From positions 597 through 13,660 of the forward strand of contig DDNV01000039.1 of assembly GCA_002341315.1 (NCBI GenBank): DNA of 13,064 nucleotides, given 5' to 3'. A program made the position numbers and the translations under genes. A model generated the notes under the pieces. That model was not told the DNA's origin. It made no database searches and saw nothing but the letters and a program-made list of their open reading frames with translations. The DNA is from Cellvibrionales bacterium UBA2511 (GTDB taxonomy: Bacteria > Pseudomonadota > Gammaproteobacteria > Pseudomonadales > Porticoccaceae). Below, in pieces: positions 6,619 to 13,064 of this stretch. The stretch's first letter is position 1. Every line of letters starts with the position of its first letter.

Positions 6619-7473
6619 TCAGGCTTCCATGGTCGCCCGTACTTTTTTCATGGCATTTTGCTCCAACTGGCGTACCCGCTCGGCAGAAATGCCGTATTTG
6701 TCCGCTAGGTCGTGCAGTGTGGCTTTATCATCCATCAGCCACCGGCTGTTGATAATATCGCGACTGCGGTCATCAAGCTCGGCAAGCGCCCTGACCATCC
6801 GCCCGTGGTTATCTTCCTCACTGTCGGACTGCTCCAACTGCCAGGCCGGATCTGCGCGGCGGTCTTCAAGATAGAGTGCCGGGGCCTGGTAGCTGCTGTC
6901 TTCATCGCTGTCTTCCGGCACATCGAAAGCGGTATCACGAGCCGACAGTCGCTGCTCCATTTCCAGCACCTGCTTCACGTCCACCCCCAGATCCTGGGCA
7001 ATGGCTTCGGCTTCATTGTTAGTCAGCCAGGCCAATCGGCGCTTGGCGCTACGAAGGTTGAAAAATAATTTGCGTTGAGCCTTGGTGGTGGCCACTTTGA
7101 CAATGCGCCAGTTGCGCAGAACATATTCGTGAATCTCGGCTTTGATCCAGTGGACGGCAAAGGATACGAGCCGCACACCTTTTTCAGGGTTGTAGCGTTT
7201 TACTGCTTTCATCAGACCAACATTACCTTCCTGGATCAGATCCCCCAGGGGCAGGCCATAACCATTGTAGGAGCGGGCAATGTGCACAACAAAACGCAAA
7301 TGCGAGAGCACCAGTCGACGGGCAGCATCAAGGTCTTCACGATAATAGAGATCTTCGGCGAGGGAGCGCTCCTGCTCCACAGACAACACGGCAATGGAGT
7401 TAACACCCTGCATATAGGCAGCAAGATTGGCACCCGGCGCCATCCATTCATAAGCCTGTAACGCTTTCTTCAT
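6619..7473 (-). CDS. rpoH: RNA polymerase heat-shock sigma factor RpoH (sigma-32)
   Basis: RpoH directs RNA polymerase to heat-shock promoters for chaperones and proteases. The 284-residue protein equals the E. coli length. Region 2 is clear ([14 protein letters not shown] at about 56-69, [15 protein letters not shown] at 77-91, the -10-recognising block [19 protein letters not shown] at 105-123). The RpoH box QRKLFFNLR at 133-141 separates it from other sigma-70 proteins. Region 4.2 with its helix-turn-helix occupies about 252-276 ([19 protein letters not shown]). The ATG is preceded by GAGG. It follows ftsX after 98 bases, the same order as in E. coli. That gap contains a TATACT (7535-7530) and a sigma-E-like CAACTT-N16-TCCAA, so independent transcription is likely. 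A terminator follows. An mRNA thermosensor is known in E. coli but I cannot fold one here. Confidence 0.97.
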   Translation of the reverse strand: MKKALQAYEWMAPGANLAAYMQGVNSIAVLSVEQERSLAEDLYYREDLDAARRLVLSHLRFVVHIARSYNGYGLPLGDLIQEGNVGLMKAVKRYNPEKGVRLVSFAVHWIKAEIHEYVLRNWRIVKVATTKAQRKLFFNLRSAKRRLAWLTNNEAEAIAQDLGVDVKQVLEMEQRLSARDTAFDVPEDSDEDSSYQAPALYLEDRRADPAWQLEQSDSEEDNHGRMVRALAELDDRSRDIINSRWLMDDKATLHDLADKYGISAERVRQLEQNAMKKVRATMEA

Positions 7474-7517
7474 ATCAACCTCTAAAAATCAGGGAGCAAT
7501 AGTTTAGCAACTTGTGA

Positions 7518-7544
7518 TTGGATTTTCATAGTATAAAAAAGTTG
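7518..7544 (-). promoter_or_regulatory. Possible sigma-E-like promoter of rpoH
   Basis: On the minus strand CAACTT (7544-7539) is separated by exactly 16 bases from TCCAA (7522-7518). The E. coli rpoH P3 promoter, read by sigma-E, is GAACTT-N16-TCTGA as I recall it. The match is 5 of 6 and 3-4 of 5 bases. A sigma-70-like -10, TATACT at 7535-7530, lies inside the same spacer but has no good -35. Short degenerate motifs make this tentative. Confidence 0.3.
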
Positions 7545-7571
7545 CATTCGCCAGTTTTATCTGACAAAAGT

Positions 7572-8621
7572 CTAGTCTGGCTCAATACTGGACAGATGCC
7601 TGGCCACCGCCAGCCACGCCCCCAAAAGACCCAGCAGAGCGCCCACTCCCATGAGATAGAGCAGGCCAATCAAACCCAGTCCCTCCAGCTCAAAGACACT
7701 TTGGTAGAGCGCAGCCAGCCTCGACACCAGCCCGGAAAGGGAAAATAATGCCAATGCCACCAGCACCCAGGCCAGTACACCGCCAATGAGGCCATACCAT
7801 ACACCGGTGTAAAGAAAAGGCCGGCGGACATAGTTGTCAGTTCCACCCACCAGCTTGACCACAACAATTTCATCCCGGCGATTTTCGATCGCCAAACGGA
7901 TCGTGTTACCCACGATCAACAACACACCCATTGACAGGGCCAGGGCCAGCGCGAGCGCCAATCGTTCCCCAACAGACAATATTGCCTGCAGGCGTTCCAT
8001 CCATTTCATATCCAGCCGTACTTCATCCACCCCCGGCAGGGCCATGATCCTTGCCACCAGCAATTCGCTGGCCACCAGATCCCCCTGAAACCGGTTATCC
8101 GGCTGCACCAGCAACACAGCAGGCAGGGGATTTTCCTCCAGCATCTCCAGTACATCGCCAAAACCGGACAACTCGCGAAACTCTTTCAGAGCCTGCTCCC
8201 GGGAGATGTAACGGACTGAGCGAATATCGGCATCATCCGACAAGCTCTGCCGCAACTGCCCAATCGTTTCGTCTGAGGCAGATTTGTTCAGAAAGAGCGT
8301 CAGCTGAGCCGTTGTTTCCACGCGACTGCCAAGCTGCTCGAGATTGACAATACCGAGGTAAAGCGCGGCTGGTAATCCCAGTGCAATTGCCACAACCAGT
8401 GACGTCATCAGAGTCTGGACAGGCTCCGCCAGCAATCTCCTGCTGGTGCTGACGAATAATTGCTGATGATGCTGTAAATAACTTTTCAGCTTGTCAGGCC
8501 AACCAACTTGCCCGCCACTTGCCCCGCGTCGCGGTTCTTTTGTCTGCGGTTTTTTGCCCGCCGCGACCTTGCGCTCCGCCGGCGGCCTGCGATCCTGGTT
8601 CTGCCACCGGTTAGCCGACAT
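7572..8621 (-). CDS. ftsX: Cell division protein FtsX
   Basis: FtsX is the membrane subunit of the FtsEX complex at the septum. It relays ATP hydrolysis by FtsE to periplasmic activators of murein amidases (EnvC in E. coli) and helps assemble the divisome. With the ATG at 8621 the product is 349 residues, against 352 in E. coli. A basic, proline-rich cytoplasmic head (1-45) is followed by TM1 (about 70-92), a periplasmic loop of about 125 residues, then three further helices ending with LLGAWLAVARHL. The block RLAIENRRDEIVVVKLVGGTDNYVRRPFL before TM3 is typical of FtsX. AGAGG lies seven bases before this ATG. Upstream in-frame starts (ATG at 8636) are inside ftsE and less well placed. ftsE and ftsX overlap by 11 bases. 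Confidence 0.94.
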   Translation of the reverse strand: MSANRWQNQDRRPPAERKVAAGKKPQTKEPRRGASGGQVGWPDKLKSYLQHHQQLFVSTSRRLLAEPVQTLMTSLVVAIALGLPAALYLGIVNLEQLGSRVETTAQLTLFLNKSASDETIGQLRQSLSDDADIRSVRYISREQALKEFRELSGFGDVLEMLEENPLPAVLLVQPDNRFQGDLVASELLVARIMALPGVDEVRLDMKWMERLQAILSVGERLALALALALSMGVLLIVGNTIRLAIENRRDEIVVVKLVGGTDNYVRRPFLYTGVWYGLIGGVLAWVLVALALFSLSGLVSRLAALYQSVFELEGLGLIGLLYLMGVGALLGLLGAWLAVARHLSSIEPD

Positions 8622-9288
8622 GTGCAGGCCTCTCATCACTCGCCAATCTGCCCTGCTGCAACTGCAGGACACGCAATCCCATCCTGGAAATCAGATCAAT
8701 ATCATGGGTAGCAATCAGGACGGTGACACCGACCTCGCCAAAATCGCGGAATAGATTCATGATTTCTGATGACAGTTCCGGATCGAGGTTTCCAGTGGGC
8801 TCATCTGCCAGCAGAATGCGGGGCTTGTGTACCACTGCCCGGGCAATACCCACGCGCTGCTGCTCGCCACCGGACAGTGTTATGGGGTTTTGTTTTTCCT
8901 TGTCGAGCAGACCCACTTTATCCAGAGCGGCCCTCACCCGGCGCCCCACTTCACGGGGTTGATAACCGGAAACCAGCAACGGCAGCGCCACATTATCAAA
9001 CACCGTTCGATCAAACAGCAGCTGATGATTCTGAAACACAACACCCACATTGCGCCGATAGTAGGGAATCTGGCTGCGGTGTAACCGACCGAGGTTTTTG
9101 CCATTGATCAGCAATTGCCCCTGGGTCGGACGCTCCATCAACATAACCAGTTTTAATACCGTACTCTTGCCGGCACCGGAATGCCCAGTCAGGAAAGCCA
9201 TTTCACCGGCATCCAGATTCAGCGTCAAACCGCTCAGAGCCTCCTGGCCCGTCGCATAACGTTTGCTGACCTTATCAAAGCAGATCAT
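8611..9288 (-). CDS. ftsE: Cell division ATP-binding protein FtsE
   Basis: FtsE is the ATPase of the FtsEX complex, working on the cytoplasmic face of the division site. The 225-residue product shows Walker A GHSGAGKST at 35-43, the Q-loop around FQNH at 85-88, the ABC signature LSGGEQ at 138-143, Walker B LLADEP at 159-164, D-loop GNLD and switch His195 in ATHD. The GEMAFLTGHSGAGKST and DRTVFDNVALP stretches are close to E. coli FtsE. I place the start at the ATG at 9288 because the E. coli protein begins MIRFEHVSKAY and this one MICFDKVSKRY. A TTG at 9309 that overlaps the ftsY stop as TTGA would add seven residues and would couple translation. Neither has a clear ribosome-binding site, so the choice is open. 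Confidence 0.95.
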   Translation of the reverse strand: MICFDKVSKRYATGQEALSGLTLNLDAGEMAFLTGHSGAGKSTVLKLVMLMERPTQGQLLINGKNLGRLHRSQIPYYRRNVGVVFQNHQLLFDRTVFDNVALPLLVSGYQPREVGRRVRAALDKVGLLDKEKQNPITLSGGEQQRVGIARAVVHKPRILLADEPTGNLDPELSSEIMNLFRDFGEVGVTVLIATHDIDLISRMGLRVLQLQQGRLASDERPAHVG

Positions 9289-9305
9289 GGGATTTGGTTT
9301 GTCAC

Positions 9306-10370
9306 TCAAGTGTTCTGATCAAACAATGCCGCCACATACTCCTGAGCCACAAAGGGTTGCAAGTCATCTATACCCTCACCCAGGCCTACGTACCGAATGG
9401 GCACGCCAAAACGTTTACAGAGGGAGAAGATAATGCCGCCCTTGGCGGTACCATCCAGTTTGGTCAGCGCCACACCGGTGACCGTTACGGCCTCCTGAAA
9501 TTGTTGCATCTGGTTGAGCGCATTCTGACCTGTCCCGGCATCGAGTACGAGCAGCACCTCATGGGGAGCACTGTCATCAAGCTTGGCCATCACCCGTTTG
9601 ACCTTCTTCAGCTCTTCCATCAAATTGCTTTTGTTGTGCAGGCGCCCCGCGGTGTCGGCAATCAATACGTCCGTACCCCGCGATTTGGCTGACTGAATGG
9701 CATCAAAGATGACCGAGGCGCTGTCAGGCCCGCTATGCTGGGCGACCACCGGCACTCTATTGCGGTCACCCCAGGCCTGCAACTGTTCAACCGCTGCAGC
9801 ACGGAAGGTATCCCCCGCTGCCAACATCACGGATTTACCCTGATTTTGAAATCGTTTGGCCAGTTTGCCAATGGTCGTGGTCTTGCCGACACCATTGACC
9901 CCGATGACCAGAATGACATAGGGCTGATGTACCCCGGTGATGGAGAGCGCCTGCTCACAGGGTTTCAGCTTTGCTGCCATGGCGTCTTGCAGTGCGGCAA
10001 ACAGGGCACGACTGTGGGCCAATTCCCTGCGCTGCACCCGCCCGGCGAGGTCCTGAATAATCTCCACCGTGGATTCAATGCCCACATCAGCCTGTAATAA
10101 CAGTGTTTCAAGCTCTTCCAGCAGGGCATCGTCTATTTCCCGGTCGCCGAGAAACAGATTGCCAAATGTGCGGCCGGTCTTCGACAGGGCGCGACGAAAT
10201 CGATCGCCCAGGGTCTCTTTTTGCGTACTTTGCGAAGTCACTGCCATTGAAGGCTCTGGCTCAACCAGGGCAGGGGCCTGCTCGGGTTTGGTGGATGAAC
10301 GAAAACGCTGCAGAAAAGAGCGTTTTTCATTCGCAGGCATATCATTTTCCGGCTTACTTGGGTCGGTCAC
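9306..10370 (-). CDS. ftsY: Signal recognition particle receptor FtsY
   Basis: FtsY is the GTPase receptor that docks SRP-ribosome complexes at the inner membrane for insertion of membrane proteins. The 354-residue product carries the NG domain: the N helices around [15 protein letters not shown] (83-97), G1 GVNGVGKT at 157-164, G2 DTFRAAA at 187-193, G3 DTAGR at 239-243, G4 TKLD at 303-306 and the closing GLGE at 329-332. The N-terminal A region is only about 50-60 residues, much shorter than the roughly 200-residue acidic region in E. coli. It still contains a basic, aromatic patch ([11 protein letters not shown]) suited to membrane contact. The start is a GTG with AGGA five bases before it. 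It is first in the ftsYEX-rpoH order and divergent from rsmD with a 65-base gap. Confidence 0.96.
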   Translation of the reverse strand: MTDPSKPENDMPANEKRSFLQRFRSSTKPEQAPALVEPEPSMAVTSQSTQKETLGDRFRRALSKTGRTFGNLFLGDREIDDALLEELETLLLQADVGIESTVEIIQDLAGRVQRRELAHSRALFAALQDAMAAKLKPCEQALSITGVHQPYVILVIGVNGVGKTTTIGKLAKRFQNQGKSVMLAAGDTFRAAAVEQLQAWGDRNRVPVVAQHSGPDSASVIFDAIQSAKSRGTDVLIADTAGRLHNKSNLMEELKKVKRVMAKLDDSAPHEVLLVLDAGTGQNALNQMQQFQEAVTVTGVALTKLDGTAKGGIIFSLCKRFGVPIRYVGLGEGIDDLQPFVAQEYVAALFDQNT

Positions 10371-10435
10371 AGTGATCCTGTTTTCTCAGTTGGTATCGGG
10401 CGGTGTATGCTACCACTTTAAGGAGTATATAACGT

Positions 10436-11573
<1,138 letters not shown>

Positions 11574-12389
11574 TCACCGCTGACAGCGCGGGCAATAGAC
11601 CGTGGAGCGCTGCCCCAATCTGATTTCCTTCAATACCGTTTGACAACGCAGACATGGCAATCCACCACGACCATACACAAGCAATTGCTGCTTGAAGTAG
11701 CCGGGCTTGCCATCACCACCGACAAAATCCCGCAAGGTCGTACCACCCAGCTCTATTGCCTTTCCGAGCACCTGACGGACCTGTTCAGCCAGGGACTCCA
11801 GACGCTGCCGGGACACCTTGCCGACAGCCAGTGTCGGCCTGATACCACTCAGAAAAAGTGATTCATTGGCATAGATATTACCGGCGCCCACGACTATCCG
11901 GTTATCCATCAGAAAAGCTTTGACCGCCACGCTCTTTCCCCTGGACAACCGATAGAGATAATCACCATTAAAATCGGGTGCAAAGGGTTCAGGACCCAAT
12001 TGGCAGAGCCGAGGATGTTGCTCCGGGGGCCCCTCGACCCAGAGTATCGAGCCAAATCGACGCGGGTCGGAATAACGCAGCACCCTATCGCCTGTAAAAC
12101 AGATATCCACGTGATCGTGCTTTGCAGCAGGGGTGTCAGCCGTAACGATTCTGAGACTCCCCGACATACCCAGGTGAATCATCAGATGGCCCTGCGGAAA
12201 ACGAAATAACAGGTACTTGCCACGCTGTCGCCCTTCCAGCAATGGCATTCCGCAAAGTTTTTCTGGCAGCCCCGGTGATACCGGCCAGCGCAGGCGGGAG
12301 TCCCGAACAACGACCGCCCGAACATCTCTGCCGAGGATATGCGGTATAACCCCCCGCAATGTCACCACAACTTCCGGCAATTCCGGCAT
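11574..12389 (-). CDS. mutM: Formamidopyrimidine-DNA glycosylase (Fpg/MutM)
   Basis: MutM cuts oxidised purines such as 8-oxoguanine and formamidopyrimidines out of DNA and nicks the resulting abasic site. The 271-residue product keeps the catalytic N-terminal proline (P2 before Met removal), E3, E6 and K58 in GKYL. Also present are MSG with M75, the DPRRFG intercalation loop at 108-113, GAGNIYANE at 168-176 and a C-terminal zinc finger with CLRC (246-249) and CPRC (266-269). Residue 8 is V where the common family signature PELPEVE has E; this residue is not one of the known catalytic ones. The ATG has GGAG six bases upstream. It is convergent with coaD without any spacer and divergent from the exbD-type gene. 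Confidence 0.97.
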   Translation of the reverse strand: MPELPEVVVTLRGVIPHILGRDVRAVVVRDSRLRWPVSPGLPEKLCGMPLLEGRQRGKYLLFRFPQGHLMIHLGMSGSLRIVTADTPAAKHDHVDICFTGDRVLRYSDPRRFGSILWVEGPPEQHPRLCQLGPEPFAPDFNGDYLYRLSRGKSVAVKAFLMDNRIVVGAGNIYANESLFLSGIRPTLAVGKVSRQRLESLAEQVRQVLGKAIELGGTTLRDFVGGDGKPGYFKQQLLVYGRGGLPCLRCQTVLKEIRLGQRSTVYCPRCQR

Positions 12390-12512
12390 AATTTACTCCC
12401 GCAAACAGTCCGCAGCTTAAATCTCTGGCATACTTTAAAATAGCTTCGGACAAAGGGCATCAGCCAACCGGGGCATGACACTGTTCAACTCACATTTCAA
12501 CAGGTAACCAGC

Positions 12513-12920
12513 ATGGCCATAGGCAGACGTAAAGTCGCCGAGGAACAGACGGACATCGATATGACGCCGATGCTGGATGTCGTTTTTATTCTGCTGATCT
12601 TTTTTGTAGTCACCGCCTCGTTTGTCCGGGAAGCAGGTATTGATATCAACCGCCCCCCGATCAGCGACGAGCCTCCACCGGACAGCCAGCCAACTGCTAT
12701 TATTTTTCGTATTGCTGAGGACAATACTGTCTGGCTTGAAGGACGACGTATTGATGTTCGCTCAGTGCGCGCCAACGTCGAAAGAGTCCATGCAGAGAAT
12801 CCGCAGACAAAAGTCATTATTGAAGCGCACCCTCTCGCCAAAACGGAGACCTTTGTGTTGATTTCCGATCAAGCCAGAGAGGCCGGGGTATACGACATCG
12901 CCCTGGGCACCAAAAAATAG
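12513..12920 (+). CDS. ExbD/TolR family proton-channel subunit (orphan)
   Basis: ExbD/TolR proteins pair with ExbB/TolQ to form inner-membrane motors that use proton flow to energise TonB-dependent uptake, the Tol system or related devices. The 135-residue product has a short cytoplasmic head, the family block DIDMTPMLDVVFILLIFFVV at 14-33 with D22 at the position of the proton-carrying Asp, one membrane helix (about 21-40), and a periplasmic domain of about 90 residues with VIIEAHPLAKTETFV and a final helix. The ATG follows AGGT by seven bases. No exbB, tolQ or tonB partner is in the window, so the gene stands alone between mutM and rpmG, on the opposite strand to both. Its partner must be encoded elsewhere. 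No convincing promoter was found in the 123-base upstream gap (a TAAAAT at 12436-12441 lacks a -35). Confidence 0.88.
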   Translation: MAIGRRKVAEEQTDIDMTPMLDVVFILLIFFVVTASFVREAGIDINRPPISDEPPPDSQPTAIIFRIAEDNTVWLEGRRIDVRSVRANVERVHAENPQTKVIIEAHPLAKTETFVLISDQAREAGVYDIALGTKK

Positions 12921-12939
12921 CCAGACAAACGCTCGACAC

Positions 12940-12966
12940 AAAAAAAGCCCCGGTGGCTACGGGGCT
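12940..12966 (-). terminator. Rho-independent terminator of rpmG
   Basis: On the minus strand AGCCCCG and CGGGGCT form a seven-pair stem around a seven-base loop, followed at once by a run of T bases (the A run at 12940-12946). It lies about 41 bases after the rpmG stop. No T run follows in the plus direction, so it is not an efficient terminator for the exbD-type gene, though the hairpin could protect that transcript's 3' end. Confidence 0.85.
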
Positions 12967-13007
12967 CGTTCGGTAGAAACAGGAATCAGTGACTGCCGGG
13001 AGGCGAG

Positions 13008-13064
13008 TTACTTGATTTTCGCTTCCTTGTAGGGGACATGTTTGCGAACCACCGGATCGTACTT
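13008..13064 (-). CDS. rpmG: 50S ribosomal protein L33, C-terminal part (5' end outside window)
   Basis: Reading the minus strand from the window edge gives 18 codons ending in TAA, with the peptide KYDPVVRKHVPYKEAKIK. This matches the end of E. coli L33 (KKFDPVVRQHVIYKEAKIK). L33 is a small protein of the large ribosomal subunit near the tRNA exit site. Only about a third of the roughly 51-55 residue protein is visible, and the zinc-binding or zinc-free status cannot be judged. It is followed by a terminator at 12940-12966. In E. coli rpmB and rpmG lie directly upstream of mutM; here mutM is on the same strand but is separated from rpmG by the exbD-type gene. Confidence 0.92.
   Translation of the reverse strand, partial: KYDPVVRKHVPYKEAKIK

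Noticed and set aside
12390..12512. Promoters in the divergent mutM/exbD gap
   Set aside because: A TAAAAT at 12436-12441 is a fair -10, but none of the possible -35 hexamers matches; on the minus strand TTGTCC has a 15-base spacer to a poor -10. Not strong enough to list.
12622..12861. Alternative frames within the exbD-type gene
   Set aside because: They are shadows of the gene at 12513-12920, which has the conserved ExbD block and a ribosome-binding site.

Overview
The window reads as ordinary chromosomal core sequence from a gammaproteobacterium. The pointers are an E. coli-type GshA, Rsd/AlgQ, AcpH, ElbB, DsbB and RpoH, together with the gene orders ftsY-ftsE-ftsX-rpoH (with rsmD divergent from ftsY), coaD next to mutM, and rpmG near mutM. 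From memory, the dsbB / rsd(algQ) / FKBP neighbourhood resembles the algQ region of Pseudomonas-type bacteria, so a Pseudomonadales- or Cellvibrionales-like relative is plausible. No species can be named from the sequence alone. Coding density is very high. I see no tRNA, rRNA, CRISPR array, insertion sequence or prophage gene.

Layout. (1) 1-2668, plus strand: a tightly packed run of gshA (3' part only), acpH, dsbB, lrgA-like and lrgB-like genes with three 4-base stop/start overlaps. (2) 2701-3247, plus: an rsd/algQ-type anti-sigma-70 gene behind a recognisable sigma-70 promoter whose -35 box sits in the centre of a perfect 7-7-7 palindrome. It ends at a bidirectional terminator (3307-3332). 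(3) 5346 down to 3359, minus: elbB, a TIGR02444-family gene and a lipoprotein FKBP prolyl isomerase, converging on the same terminator. (4) 6541 down to 5454, minus: a DUF423 membrane protein gene and trmB. (5) 10370 down to 6619, minus: ftsY, ftsE, ftsX, rpoH, closed by a terminator at 6568-6596. (6) 10436-11573, plus: rsmD and coaD. (7) 12389 down to 11574, minus: mutM, whose stop codon abuts that of coaD with no base between them. (8) 12513-12920, plus: a stand-alone exbD/tolR-type gene. (9) 13064 down to 13008, minus: the 3' end of rpmG with its terminator.

How the genes fit together. Most are housekeeping: glutathione synthesis, periplasmic disulfide formation, ACP and CoA metabolism, tRNA and rRNA methylation, repair of oxidised guanine, SRP-dependent membrane targeting, cell division, and sigma-factor control (RpoH and an Rsd-type anti-sigma factor). 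Several genes use non-ATG starts (TTG for the TIGR02444 gene, rsmD and probably trmB; GTG for acpH, lrgA, ftsY and coaD), often overlapping or touching the upstream stop codon, which suggests translational coupling.

I found no convincing previously undescribed system. The points most worth a second look are the palindrome on the rsd promoter, a possible sigma-E-like promoter ahead of rpoH, the orphan exbD inserted between rpmG and mutM, and the lrgAB pair embedded behind dsbB.
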